A stretch of 64,000 bases of DNA from Phanerodontia chrysosporium (GCA_001910725.1 MJGA01000023.1:402777-466776); one strand, 5' to 3'; numbered from the stretch's first letter, positions 9,579-22,400 are shown. The notes: generated from the sequence alone by a model not told the origin. Numbers and translations are program-made.

Positions 9579-12443
9579 ATGCCTGTCTTCAACCTTCGCC
9601 ACCCAGAGGCTTCCCAATCCAACCCCCAGCGCCGTTGCACGAACCATCGACGCCCTCGCGCGAACCGTCCTGCCGTTTATCCGCGTGCTCCCAACGCCGA
9701 CGATTTACGTACCGTTGACGAGTTCTACCTGAACCCAGAGAACCGCTCTCGAGCAGCAGTCGACTTTCGCGATCGTGTGCAGCGCTGCAAAGAGCTTCGT
9801 CGTCAGAAAGGTCTTGACAACGCTCCATCAGCTTTCGAACTTCGCATCTGCACGGTCTGTCTCTTTGGTATCCTCGTACCGATCTTCTGCTGGGGTTACT
9901 ACAAGGCCGTCAACTTCGGAAAGTGGTTCGGCCTGGTGAGCTGTCTCGGTCATCGCTCGACGCCCTTCTGACGTTCTTTCAATTCTAGCTCACCCTGACG
10001 AGCGATCTATTGTCTGGTTCCCCGATTCGTTCGACCCTTTTGACCCATCTACCCACCCCGACTGGCTCCATCGCCCCATCATGACCCAGAACGATCTGCA
10101 GCAAGCCGTCGAGAGCATGAACAACCGGTATCACGAGATCCAGCTCAATAACGGCGTTTTCCCCGAGCAGAATGCTGTCGACATCAGTGGATCCACCACG
10201 CAGGAAGCATCCGACCTTTTCCTTGAAATGCAGGCCGTCGCCGAAGGCGCTACCACCGTTGCCACCACGTCTGCCGACTTCCCCTGCACTCCCCCCCGCG
10301 CGCCGCGCCAGAACAGGCCTCTCGCAGACTGCGTCCACGGGCATCTGCTACACAGCCTGCGGTTGCACCCAAGCCTCAGCTTCCTACTCCTCCTCGTGCT
10401 GCGAGAGGATCCCGCAAGCTGAAGAAGTCACCGCTCGCAGGCAGCAAGAGACGTAGAAGTGCGCATTTTGGCGCAGATTCAAACCCGCCCGTCGCCGCAG
10501 CTCAAGACAAGAAGAAGTCGCCGAGCCAAGCCGCGAAGCGACGCCGCTATCGGACACGCTCTCAGGCAGGGACCGTTGACAGCGAAGGCATGGAGGTGTC
10601 CGAACTCATCGCTCCAGGTGCGTAGCGTGGTATCAAGGGTCGTCTGTGGCAACGACCTCATCTCTCCTCCCAAATATGCCCCCGCAGCTAGTTGCTCCGA
10701 GAAAAATGGCCTCGTCAGCCTCGCCGCATCCTATCGCGTCTATGTCGGTGCAGCCTGTCGCTTCGACCACGGCCTCCCCTACAGCCGAGGTTGCGCCACC
10801 ACCCGTCGCGTCTTCGTCGTCTGCCGTCGCGCTGCCTCCAGCTGCACCGCAGCCAGCCGCCTTGCCTACCGCCGCGGTCGCCACGACGATGACTTCGCAG
10901 CCTGTCATTCCGACCGCAGGATACTCCACATCCGTCTGGTCTGTCGCACCACAGCCTGTCGCGTCTACTTCAAACGCAGGTTCATCATCTACGTTCTCCG
11001 TCCCAACGCAGGCAAATACGTCCTCGTCGAAGCCAAAGAAGCCAAAGACGAGTAAGCTATTCCTATATTATTGTCACACCAGCAGCCTTGCTCACACGAC
11101 CTGACAGAGAAACTTCCTGGCGCCCAGTTATCGTCTCAGCCGTCTACTTCGTCTTCGCAAGTACGCGGTCCGAAAAAAGTATACTCCAGTCAGTTGCCTA
11201 ACCACGTCACCGAGGCGTTTATAAGGAGGCACGAGGAAGAGAATGCAGCTTCTGCCGAGAAGCAGAAGGCAGAGGAGCTCGAGAAGGCAGTCAAGAAGAG
11301 GGTGATGGTACGCGTCTGGGATTCATCTAAGGCGAGTAACCACCACGTCCTGTCAGTCCTTGTCTCTGACCCCCCTCATTGTTGACAGGATGCGCCGAGC
11401 ACGTTCGCTTACGCGGGTCCTTGGGTCGGAGACACGAATGTCATCACGCCCACGAGATCTTTACTCGAGGCCTACACTTTGAAGCCTCCCGCATTCAAAT
11501 CGCGTTACGACGTAGTCGCCTTCGTATATGATCTCTCCGAGTCCGACTGGATAGCCATACCCGACTGCTATTCCTACCCGCTTGCATCTGGCCAGGTGGA
11601 GCTCCATCTCCGACCGCACGACGACCCGCGCGAACATCCGGGGTTTCGCGCGCACCTGCAGGAGCGAGAGGCACTTCGCTTAGCCGAGCTTGCGAGTGCA
11701 ACACCCACGAAGACCAAGGCGAGACACGAGAAGTTACAAGCAGAGCGCTTTGCGACCATTGGGATTGGTGCTATTCCCTACAGGCGCACGGAATCTCCGA
11801 GGTTGGCGACGCCGACCAAGTCTGCGGCACAGAACAAAGGCAAGACGCTCACACCGCCCTCTCCACCGCGGTCGTCAAAGCTACTCATGCGAACACCGTC
11901 CAAGACCACAATTCCATCTATCGACAAAGGCAAAGGTAAGTTTCACATTCCGTCTTGCGCCGCAAGCCCTCACTCACTCGATACACAAGGCAAAGCGCGT
12001 GCCCAAACGCCCCCCGTCACTAGTGTGGAGAAATACAAGCCAAAGCCAAAGCCAGTTCCGAGGCGCATTCCGCCGCGTCCCTCTTGCGAGCCCTCCGCCA
12101 AGACATCGCCGGCACCGCCACCCAAGTCTGAGATGGACAAGGGCAAGGGTGAGCCTTCTCAGTTACACCGATTGCAATGGCTATTAACCGTCCCTCAGGT
12201 AGGGCACTTCCCATACGGCCGTTCCCGATGTCCCCAGGCGGCACGACGCGCAAGGAAGTCTCAGCTCCCGTCATTCTCAAGCCTTCCAGCATTCCGTATG
12301 CCGATCTCTTCAAGGACCACGTGCTCCGGGCGCAGGTGAGGATCGAGCGGATAGTCGGGAGGGATGGGAACATGATCTTCCGCATGGGCAAGGACGTTGT
12401 TGTAGACAGTAGCGCAACCGGTCGCCGAGCACCTGCGAGATGA
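9579..12443 (+). CDS. Large low-complexity protein of unknown function
   Basis: I do not recognise this gene. The N-terminus (from MPVFNLRHPEASQ at 9579) is basic, then DDLRTVDEFYLNPENRSRA and a hydrophobic helix LRICTVCLFGILVPIFCWGYY. After an intron (about 9936-9988) come SIVWFPDSFDPFDPS and MTQNDLQQAVESMNNRY, then a long Ser/Pro/Ala/Lys-rich stretch with nuclear-localisation-like clusters (KRRRYR, KPKKPK), a charged helix (AEKQKAEELEKAVKKR, about 11260), a compact block (AYAGPWVGDTN ... YDVVAFVYDLSESDWIAIPD) and a conserved-looking end (VRIERIVGRDGNMIFRMGKDVVVD) with stop at 12441-12443. Several introns are clear: 11332-11388 (begins GCGAGT, a GC-AG candidate), and those at about 11936 and 12149. 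Frame slips of one base occur at the first junction, at the C7 run near 10290-10297 and near 10688. One gene or two cannot be decided by eye; the short repeats of PVAS in 10700-11000 suggest disorder. Confidence 0.45.
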
Positions 12444-12886
12444 CTGTTATTTCTGACAGGTCTTGGGGACTGGAACGGACGGGTGCGCACCAACAATACA
12501 GCATGAGGTTCGACCACATTTCTATGACGCGTGTCTCGATAAAGTGATGCTCTGCGACCTGAAGCACACTGCCGACGTTTGTGTAGTAGGTGCGGGTGCC
12601 AGCGGAAACCGAATAGTTGTGGTGATAGTTCGTTTGGCATTCTGACAAGAGTTTGGTTAACTGCACATGGCATCTATAGGACTATGCCACGTACTCCGGC
12701 AGTAGAGATGCACCGAGGTGGCGGGGATGATTCCCCTGTCTAAGGTGAACAACAAAACGTCGCGTCGCTCAGCCTTCTTCAGCGGTAAGGGGTTCGTGCA
12801 ATGATTGTTCCCGCAGAAGTGGTGGGGCAGGAAGAGTAAAGTTCCGGCTTGAAACCAGTCAGAACCCCTCGTGGCTACATAAACGA

Positions 12887-13476
12887 CTACTCACTGAGAC
12901 CAAATTGAAGCCCTTGAATACGATACGACACCTCCGGGTTGCGCGCGATTGAACCAACACCTTTGACGTCCCACACGACCTCCTTGAGACAGTTCCATAA
13001 TTCCCGGACCCGTTGAGCGAGGAGTTGCAAGGACTGTGAGAGGAAATCGACGAGGATGGGTGGAAGATTCGCAGGTGGCGTTGAGGGAGAGAACCGAGAC
13101 AGCTGAGCGAGGATGATGTCGTCCTTCACGTGAGCGACCTCGCGGACAAAGCGAATGAGCTGAGATAGCGAGACATCCTCAAGCAGCCCAGGATACTGCG
13201 AGAGTCTATCAAAGAGGACGTCGAGGTGTTCCATAGCGCGAAGTATACAGTACAAGATGGGAGGGGACTACTGTGCCAGGCTGACCGCGAGGCCCTTTTT
13301 ATCCTCCAGCTCAACAGCGATGTCGTCATACCCGTCAGCCTCCCCACCGCCTTGTCCCACCTCCTTCGTCGATGCCTCGTCCGCTGCCTCCGTAAACTGT
13401 CCTCTGCCACATTCGGGACTTCCGCGCTCGACGCGTCGTCCAAATGCGCGCTGAGCGCTTGTTCAAATCTGGCCAT
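12887..13476 (-). pseudogene. KDZ-transposon-associated CxC5-like remnant
   Basis: Minus-strand sequence reading MARFEQALSAHLDDASS, then from about 13255 the frame MEHLDVLFDRLSQYPGLLEDV, SLSQLIRFVREVAHVKDDI, and FLSQSLQLLAQRVRELWNCLKEVVWDV. The pattern (helical N-terminus, a TPP-x-LP-x-x-x-x-FL motif, then LW-x-x-LK-x-x-VW) resembles the start of the CxC5/CxC6 cysteine-cluster proteins that accompany KDZ transposases in agaricomycetes. The cysteine-rich C-terminal half is not found downstream (12,760-12,887), and the first half is in two frames, so this is read as a truncated remnant. No KDZ transposase is in the window. The family call rests on recall of layout only. Confidence 0.42.
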
Positions 13477-13620
13477 TACCACTCTCTCGGGTTGGCGCTC
13501 GATCACATATTTCGATCGCGGATTACCATATATGGATTTATTGCCGATGCCCTCCGGCCCCTACAGGACTGGACCGGACCGGACTACATTTTTGCCCAAT
13601 TCCCGTATGTCCTCCTCTTT

Positions 13621-13684
13621 TGTGAGCGTGAGAATCTATGCCCGGATCAGGCTCCCACACCCGTGGGTGACCGCCACACCTCTG
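13621..13684. repeat. Dispersed 64-bp repeat, second copy
   Basis: TGTGAGCGTGAGAATC... to ...CCGCCACACCTCTG matches 5451-5514 with about 8 mismatches in 64 bases and no gaps. Neither copy lies in a recognisable gene: the first is between the two tandem units, the second lies before the S9 peptidase gene. Confidence 0.7.
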
Positions 13685-13851
13685 CCCGTCTACGCTCTCT
13701 CACGAAACCACTATTTCCATCCACCCAGACCTTGTGGAAAATCCTGCCATGAGAATATACACAGGGCTATTTCAGACCACGGGGGCTGTCCAGCTGGTCC
13801 ATTGCTCTCTGCTCAGGACAACCTCCCAACATACGACGGCTAACACGCCAC

Positions 13852-16270
13852 CATGAAGTCCATCCAAGAGTACGGGACCTGGAAAAGCCCGATAACAACT
13901 GCTATGATAACACAGGAGGCGCGTGGGTCTACGTTATTGCCTCTCTTCATGTCTTGACCCGAAGCAGGTGCTCGCATTCGAGGATCTCGCAGTGGATGTG
14001 CAACTCGGACGTCTCTACCACACTGTAAAGCGTCCTTCCGACACGCGTCTTGTCATTGTAGCCACCGAGACCAAGCGAGATGCGATTGGCGAGAAATATC
14101 ACGCTCGGTGAGAAATATCTTTGTCAGAACGTGCAGCGTACCTCCAGCTGACCCGCATGTCAGTTCTGTTATAAACGGCTACGGGGGCCGACCCATGGCT
14201 GTGAAAGGCGGCGATATCTACTTCACTAACATACCGGACTTCAGGATCTACAAAGCCTCCAGCGGGATTTGTGAGGCTATCTCACCAGGTAGACGTGATG
14301 ACCATCCCGTGTTAGTACAGGCGAAGTTGACATCGCTGCAGCAAAGCCTGAGTGGCATTTCGGGGACCTGGAGGTCCACCCTACACAGGATCTCGTCGTA
14401 TGTGTCCGCGAAGATCTCACAGATCCTTCTCCGGGCGCAGTTCAGACGACGCTTGTTGCACTGAACACAACAGACGGATCCGTCACGACCATAGCTGCAG
14501 GGTGGGACTTCTACGCAGACCCAGTGTTCTCACCCGACGGGAAGAGGCTCGCCTATACTCGCTGGAACCACCCCGACTCCGCGTTTCACTCTATGCAGCT
14601 CGTGGTAGCGAACGTCGTCTCGAGCGAGCAAGGACTGTCCCTCACGCACGAAGTGGTAGTCGCTGGCGAACCGGGCAAGAGCGTGGCTCAGCAGCCGCAG
14701 TGGCTTACCAACGACGAGCTCATGTTTGTCTACGACATCTCGGGCTGGGGACAGCCCTGGCGGTACAAGGTCGGCAGGTCAGCTCGCCCAATCCTCGCGT
14801 CGCCTGTCGAGGAAGACTTCTCTGAGGCACACTGGTTCCACGGCACCTCTACCTACGCGGTGCTCAGCCCGACCCTCGCCATTTGCAGCGCCCTTGCCGG
14901 CGGTTTTGCCAAGCTGTATGTCGTCGAGATCGAGCGCGGGTCGCTGCATCAGCTCGACAACCCATATCCTGCCCTGAAGCAGGCCCGCGCTCTAGACACG
15001 ACGTCTGCAGTGTTTGTCGGGTCCAAGGCAGACGAGGCGGCCGCGATTGTGAGACTCACTCTGGTGCCTGCTCCTGACGGCGCCTGGAGCGCGACGTTCG
15101 ACGTGGTGGCTCCTTCGACCGCCATCGACCTGCCAAAGGGCTTCGTGCCGGAGCCCCAGGGCCTGCAGCTGTCGGACGACGAGGGCCGGCCGCTCCACGC
15201 CATCTACTTCCCGCCTGCGTCTCCCGACTTCCGGGGCCCTCCTGGAGACAAGCCGCCTGCGGTAGTCAGCTTCCACCCAGGCCCGAACTACAGGCCGACC
15301 CCCGGTTTCGACTGGGTACGCTTGCTCTACACTTCGCGAGGTTGGGCGTGGTAAGACTCGTTACTCCAGCTGATCGTTTGCGTTCTCTGAGTTGGCATCG
15401 CAGGATCGAAGTCATGTTTGGAGGTACGACGGGTTTCGGGAGGGAATATCAGTATGTGCGACGGCTTGACAACATTGCGAAATCGCTCACGCGCGTCTCA
15501 GACAACGGCTGGAGGGTCAACTGGGTATCAGAGACGTCAATGACGTCCAGTCTGCTACCAAGCAGATCATTGAGCTCGGCATGGTCGACCCTGCGCGCGT
15601 CGCAATACGCGGAGGGGCATCTGGTGAGTACGCATCAGCCCAACCCAGGCCTCCCGTTGACACGTCTCGCGGCAGGCGGATACGGCGTCCTGCGTTCCCT
15701 CAGCCTCCATCCCGGGCTCTACGCCGCGGGCACGACGTTCTTTGGCATGATCGACCTGCGGACCATCCACGAGGCGACGCAGAAGGCAAGCTGGTGCCGA
15801 CACTTCCGCACAGGGCCCGTGCTGACGCTCCCCGCCCAGTTCCAGATGCACTACGTGAAGCACCTCCTCGGGGGCTATCCCGACGAGATCCCCGACGTCT
15901 TCCGCGCGCGCTCGCCGCGGTACAGCCCGGAGGCGATCCAGGACCCCGTGCTGGTGCGCCTGTCGCCCACGCCTCCGTGCCCGTGCGCCGCTGACACACG
16001 CCCCGCGTCCCCGGCCTGCAGCTCATCTACGGGCGGCGCGCGGAGCAGACGCCCATCGCGCAGATCGAGGCGTTCGCGGACGCGATACGCGCGCACGGGC
16101 ACCGCGCGGACCTGTTCGTGCTCGAGAACGAGGGGCACCGCATGCGCGACGCGGAGAGCTGGACGAAGTCGTACCAGGCCGAGCTCGAGTTCTTCGAGGA
16201 GATCGCGGGCTTTGCGGGGAAGGACGACGGGCGGGAGGCGTCCGGGGCGGGGACGTGCCGTGTACTGTAG
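13852..16270 (+). CDS. S9-family prolyl oligopeptidase / dipeptidyl peptidase-like protein, catalytic residues altered
   Basis: Beta-propeller plus alpha/beta-hydrolase protein of the S9 family. Start MKSIQEYGTWKSPITTAMI at 13852 is typical. Exons: to about 13921, 13967-14107, 14164-15350, 15404-15451, 15502-15623, 15676-15953 and 16022-16270. Propeller blades show as YGGRPMAVKGGDIYFTN, DLVVCVREDLTDPSPG and VFSPDGKRLAYTRWNHPD; the hydrolase starts near GFDWVRLLYTSRGWAW. The nucleophile elbow, joined across the intron at 15624-15675, reads RGGASGGYG where relatives read RGGSAGGY, so the serine is displaced by one place. The acid region reads LLIYGRRAEQTPIAQ, without the usual Asp after GxD. 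The histidine (ENEGHRMRDAE) is present. Two one-base slips (first junction; about 14302-14330) remain. An inactive or altered hydrolase is possible. Confidence 0.85.
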
Positions 16271-16399
16271 GGCCGTGGCGCCTCTGTGGATGCCTTCGGC
16301 ATGGCCTGGCGTCGCTGAAATGCTGAAACGCACGGTGCTGACTCACTCGTGGTAAGACCGCAGCGGGAATGTCGTTACTGAAGACGCAGTGATGAGTGA

Positions 16400-19300
16400 C
16401 TGTGTGCGTGGCGCACGCCGGTGACTTGGCATCCCCCACTGCAAATCTCGCGCACGCTCACTGGCCCGTGTTCTACCTGCCGCCGCTAACGTAACTAAAC
16501 GCGCCATCACGCTCTCAGGGAAGGCTGAGGCAGGCCAGTGCGATGTCCGCGCAGGGACCGCCACGCATCGCCAGCGCAGCACGTCTCCCGTACGTCCTCT
16601 CCCAGCAGCATGAAACGCACACGAAGCACAGGGCCGCGGCCACAGCTCCCACGGCCGCAGCCCACAGCCCAGCACCGGCACGCCAGCCTGGCGAACAGCG
16701 ACCCGTGTTACGGCACGCGCGCGCTCTTCTTTGATGGGCCCACGTCCCCGCGCCGCGCGCTGCTGCGATACGGGCCTCGGTGGCCAAGAGCGGCACTGTT
16801 TGCCCTCTTTGTACGTTCCGTAACGGCTGGGCAGACTCTGATCCCCGGGGGCACGCGCGCAGCTGAGTCCGTGGCGGGCCTGCAGGACGTGTTGCAAGTG
16901 TCAAGGCGGCTACCACTGTGCAGGTAGGGTTGACGGTGCATGCTCGTTGCGTAATCATGGCGTCGATGTACGCTGCAGATAGGCAACGTGTGGGGGCCTC
17001 CTGGACTTTCGTACGAGATCTTTCGCGACGACGACCGTATCGCTAGACGCATGCCGGAACACATACGACACTCGCACGCAGTACCATCATTCATGAAAAA
17101 AAAAAAAAAGCTTGTGTCATATTGAGCACTGCAGATCTTCAAGCTTAATGCTGGAAGGAAGCGCACGTGCGCATCGGAAACTCGCCATATACCCTCCGCG
17201 GGCTTCTCGCGAGCCTCGCGAGCAGAGCACAGATGCAGATGGATCGCTGCAATTTTCCTTCTTTCTAGTGCCTGCCGACTCCGAGACGTCGACTGTCCGC
17301 GAGAAGCGCAGCCCACTCAGCATCGAGACGACCCGTAGCCCGAGCACCCATCAGCGCAGACCACAGCAGCCGCCTCCGCGTCGCACCATGCCGACTGACC
17401 AACCCTGCCTGCAGAACGCGCGGCGCGGCGCGGCGCACACCCCCCAAGGGGCGCACAAGCGCGATTGCCGAGGACGGCATCCGCGCAGGGCCAGCTCGCA
17501 CTGCGACCCATCGAGATCCGGCGGTTGCGGACATTGGAAGGGGAGAGCACGGCAAGATAGGCTTCAGGGTGTGTATCTAGCGTCTTCGAGGCGAAAAGGC
17601 AATCTTGCGCGCGCGCGCGCGGGGTTGTCCCGCTGCACCAGATGCGCACACCCTGGCGACGATCCCACCCGTCCTTGTGCGCGTGATTCTGCGGGCTGGC
17701 GGGGCTGGTGCCGCGCCGTTCTGTGTGGGGGCCCGGGGTTTTTCTGTTCGTTCGTTTCCCCGGCAGATTTAGAGAAAAAACAGCGTGTTTTTTTCCGGAT
17801 GCGCGTGATCTGCGAGGGGGATTGGCGGGGGTGCCGAACGCCGAGTGCACACCCTCGGGACGTCCGTCGCGGGGCAGCCCTGGCGGGTTGTGTCGCGAGC
17901 TTTTCGCGGTCGCTGTCGCACGCAAAAGCCTCCTCACAGCGGGAGGGGCACGCCATCGCAGACCGCAGCCCGTGCGCGAGATTACGCCGATATCGCGGAG
18001 GTCTCCCGCGCACGGGGGGAACGCATCGCGAAACGTCCTGCTGCGGCATGCTGCAGGGCCCGAAAATGTCATGAGATTGGGGCGCGCGGAGGAGTGTGTA
18101 CGAGAGCGATCGCGGCGAGAGGCAAGGTTCGGCGCGACCGCGGAGGAAGTACAGCGCTGCGAGGATTAGCCTTCCGCGGGAGGTTACGTCGCGCCGGCGC
18201 GCACCTGCTCGAAAGAAGAAGGCCTCGCAGACCGTGGGAGAGGGGGCGCGGCAGGCCGTTGTGAGCGTGATAACGACCACGGCGCATCCTTGGAGAGTGT
18301 TGGGCTCAGGCGTAGGCTGCCGTCCAGGTGGGGCTCGAGGTGTCGCGGGTGTCAGGTGTGTGTGTGTGTGCACAGCTGCGCCGGGCACGTCCGAGGAACC
18401 AGCACTAGCCCGCCCGCGTCTGGCGGTCGCATTCAGATTGCAGCACGGCTCCACAGCAGCGCGGCCAGTCTATTTCGAAACAGAGCTCGGGGGGTGCGCG
18501 CAGGACTAAAGGGTGGAGAGGCTACCGTAAGGCATTGTCATCACGGACGCGACGGCACGCCAGCCATATGCGGGCAGCGCAGATCCGCGTTCGCACCGAG
18601 CCCCGGACTTGTGCGTGCGCAACGCTCGCAGGGGGGTCGCGTTGCAGCGGGGCCGGCAGCGGGGGCAGCGGTGTGGGGGCGGGCAGGCCTCGCTGTGCTT
18701 CGCGCCATTCCAGGCGCGAGCGGAGGCGGCGGGCGGCGGGCGTAGGTAAGGCGCCTTGAGGGCCGTCACCGTGACGTTTCTGCAAGTGCGTCGACGAAGC
18801 ATCGTTGCAGGCACACCGCGTCTCTCCGCGGCCGCATTTGCGGGTGGGCGGGCGCCGCCGGGGCAGGATGGTGACTTGACGGTTACGTGTGCTGTATGAA
18901 GTGCACAGCTGCCGAGGCGGGAGCATCCGCACGGCCGGGCACCGCTCCATCTTCTCGCTGCACGCACACAAGAAAATCTTCGGAGAACTGCAGTACAGTG
19001 GGCGTGCTCGCACCTCGTCTCCGCCGTTCCATGAACCTTGGGGACGCGGGAGCCAGGAACGCGTGATCCGGCGCGGCCGGCGCGCGGTGATGCCGGCGGG
19101 CCCGCGTGCCGCGCCGTGCACCCTGCAGCCAAGTCGTCAGTCGGTCCCAAGGCCTGATAGACGAGGCGCACGCACGCGCATACCTCATCGCCACGGTCGC
19201 TGACGCATGCAGCCCGCTGACGCACCCGCGCAGAACAAGCTTTCTCGGACGCCCCGCGGACGCTGGTGCGCGCGCGCGCGCGCGAGCGTCGCCCGGGCGC

Positions 19301-22300
19301 GGAGAAGCGCATGCGCACGGGCTCTGCGGGCGTGCGCGGGCACGGGAGCATACCACCGCGGCGCGTATGCTCCGGCTGCGCGCAGCCAGCCCTGCAGAAG
19401 GGCGAGGGGCACGAGGTGCGCTATCGGCCTGGGGCCAGCCGCCGTTCCTGGGACGGGCCTGGTCAGCCTCCCTCCCCGCGGATAGGTGTGGGGGGCATGA
19501 CCCTCCGCCGGGCGTGTGCAGGACCACAAAGGAGGTGTGGATGCCCCCCGCGCCAGGGACAACGGGCGCGCCTGTAGCATAGCTGCATTTCTCGTGCGTC
19601 CTCGTGGACAGTGGGGGGATCACAGAGATGGACCGACCGATGCGCTACGCAGGCGACGGGCCTGCTCGTGCGATGGCATTCCTCCCGGGCAGGCCGCGCG
19701 CCGCTGCGTGATGTTCGCCAATATATGCAGCGCAGCGATCGCATGACGCACGTAGCCTCCAAAACAGTCTAGGTCCCCCGCATCTGCGGGCGCCTTGCGC
19801 GATGGTCAGACGACCTCGCCACGGCTCTTGCGTCGCCTGCGGCAAGGCGCCAGGCGCCGCGGGTGAGTGAGCCAGAAAAAAGGTGAGGGCGTGCAGCCAA
19901 AGCGGCGTCGCCGCGCCTCGACCGCGGCGCGAAGCGGCGTCGACGTGCGAGCTGCGAAGGAGGCGCGGCCGCGGAAGCATGCCCTTGCCCCAGATTTCCC
20001 CCCACGCGCATCCATGCCACCCGCTCGCGCCAAGCGACGTTTTCTGCGGCAGCGAAATAGCATCGTCATCGCCCTGGGTCGGGTCCAGGTTCCGTGTTCG
20101 CGTTCTTCTGGCCGTGGGCCACACGCCCCCGCGTGCTTCCCACAGCGTCCCACGGCGTCGCGGACCAGGGTGCGCAGCGCGCACCGCGGGCGTGACGCAC
20201 ACAGTCTGCCACAGCCGAGGGCGCGGCTAGCGCGGCGCGCGACGACGTCCCACGCCGGCTGCGACGCCACAGACGTTTTGCGGACGGAGAGCCAGGCAGG
20301 CGAAGGGTCCTGGTGCCGATGGGCGTCGCGGGCGCCTTGCGCGTGTGTGGGACGCGAGCGCTAATGCTGCGTATGCCTCGCGACATGCGCGCAAGCGTGG
20401 CTTGCGCCCTCGCGTGGCGCGTCGGGGCGCGCGCGTACAGGCATCGCTCGCCCAATAGCGCAAGGGCCGCCGCGAGCCGCGTCAGGTGTGGCGCGGCATG
20501 CGCGAGATGTGCTGCCTCCGAGGGGGCCCTCCTGCGGCGTATATCGCGCACGCGGCAGCTGATGCGCGGGGAACCCGGCGCTCGTGCACCCGGGCACTGG
20601 AATCGCTGTAATGGTGGGCGGGAGTGGGGTGCACCGCGTGCTCGCCGCGGGAGGCGAGAGAGCGAAGCGGACAGCGCGGAGACCAGACGGGTGCCGTCAC
20701 CGGTCGCGAGTGTGTGTGGCCCCCGAGCGCAGGGGCATGATTGCGGGGGCTGGCATCTTCCTATCAGGGACGATGGCGGTGCGGATGTGGGGTCGTCTGT
20801 GTGGGGGTGCCCGTCTTCCGCGGACGTGCAGAAAGCGTCGTCGGGAGGCCAAGTATGTCGCGACTTTCGGAGCGTCGTCTAGCGTCTCCGGGTGGTGTCA
20901 AGGGTAGACGCGAGGAGGTAGAGCGAGTCTTGCCATGTTCGTTGCACCTCCGGGCCTGAGTGCGTTTGGCCGGCACCGACATGCGGTCGGTCGTGTAGAG
21001 AATAACGCCATGGCCGTGTGTTGCTCTGGAAATTTCGAATCTGCTGGCGGGAAGCTGGCCTGGGATGGTTGGGCTCAGGTACGAGGTGCGGGGGTGAGGA
21101 GTAGGTTGTTCGGCGCATCCCCAAGCTGCCGATATGAAACTGGAAACGCCGCGCGGTCGTGGACGGATGTTTCTACGACAGAGTGACGAGTCAGTGCACG
21201 CTTTGCCAGCTGCTGGTTACCGAGTGCGTGACAAAGCGCGTAGCTGAAGCACAGGAAATCGGCTAGCGTCGAGTGCGCTGTGCATGTGAGCGAGACCCTT
21301 GCGAGTCAAGCGTTTCGTCATGTTTCCGCGGGGAACGTCAAGGAATGGTCCAACGGGCGAGGTTGTTTCAGGAACGACTGCTGGTGGTGGGCCACATTTA
21401 CGTATGCAGCGACGCCGCAGCGGGCACGGCGGCGCCCATAGACGTGTAGGCGAGGGGCGCGTGCTGTTGCCAGAGAGGCTCAGTGTTCAGCCATATGCTA
21501 TGGGGAGGCGTTCGAGGCCCGGGAGAGCGAGCAAGCGTAGCAACGCGCTCCACGAGTGCGTGGGCAGCGGTGGAGTGCGCGGGCGGGCTGACAGGCTGGC
21601 ATCAGCTGACCCGGATGCGTACAGAAAAAAAACAAACAAAGGATGGAGAGCAGTGCGCAGGGGGTGATCTTTCCGCGAAACAGAGGAGCGTCGCTGGGCT
21701 GCAGCTGGAGGACATCGATGGCACGGGCCCGTCGGATATGGGAGCGTCCAGCGGCGACGGAGCGAGCACGTCCGCCAGGAACGGAGGCGCACTCCGGGCG
21801 TGGGCCCCGATGGGATCGATCATCCGGCGCCGGTCTAGACCGCACACCGGGACATGCGAAGGGGATGTCAGGCCCGGGGGCTGTTTGCAAAAACAATTCG
21901 ACACCGCTCAGAGAAATGGGGTCCGTACTTTCGACAGGGGCTGTTGGCTGTCCCAGGTGACTGCACCGGACCTTGGTGCAGGCGTTCGCGGGCTGTAGGG
22001 AACGGCCGACGCTGGCAGAGGCTCCGCTGGTTATGGCAGGTGTAGTGGTCGACGTCAGTGTGGAGTCGCTCTCGCCTTTATTGCGCGCGGGCGGGCAACG
22101 CTCGGGACCTGCCGGTCACGCGTCCGTGTTCCGATTGGACGCCGCCCGGAGGTGACGGCTGTCACGCCGGTCACGATGAACGCGGGGGCCTGGAACATTT
22201 GGGCGCAGCGGTGATGGGATTGTGCCCAAAGAGGACAGCAATGCTGGGTGCGAAAGCGCCGGTGGAGGAGGAGCAAAGAAATACGCCCGTCCCCGTCCAC

Positions 22301-22400
22301 GTCCACGTCTTTCTTCTCTCTCATACTCTGCGACGCACAAGCCTACGAGCACGACAGCACCGCCGTACGATTATCGACAGCGACGTCTTGCGTGGCATAC
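16400..22400. other. Very GC-rich tract without supported genes
   Basis: About 6 kb in which many frames on both strands stay open only because stop codons are rare at this base composition; the lines I counted are 78-83% GC around 19.1-19.3 kb. The translations are Arg/Ala/Pro-rich, unlike any family, and open on both strands at once. Holds CG and TG/GT dinucleotide runs (17606-17622, 18356-18372, 19267-19283) and an A14 run at 17096-17109. I see no gene I can defend. Confidence 0.6.
17096..17109. repeat. A14 homopolymer
   Basis: Fourteen A residues in otherwise GC-rich DNA, preceded by ATCATTCATG and followed by a HindIII-type AAGCTT. It could be the tail of an inserted retro-copy, but no coding remnant lies immediately upstream. 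Confidence 0.6.

Noticed and set aside
15954..16021. Frameshift in the S9 gene between DPVL and LIYGRR
   Set aside because: A regular phase-0 intron (GTGCGC...CTGCAG) explains the change of frame.
17100..20900. Many long overlapping open frames on both strands
   Set aside because: They arise from lack of stop codons in GC-rich DNA; the translations are Arg/Ala-rich, overlap in several frames and show no motif.
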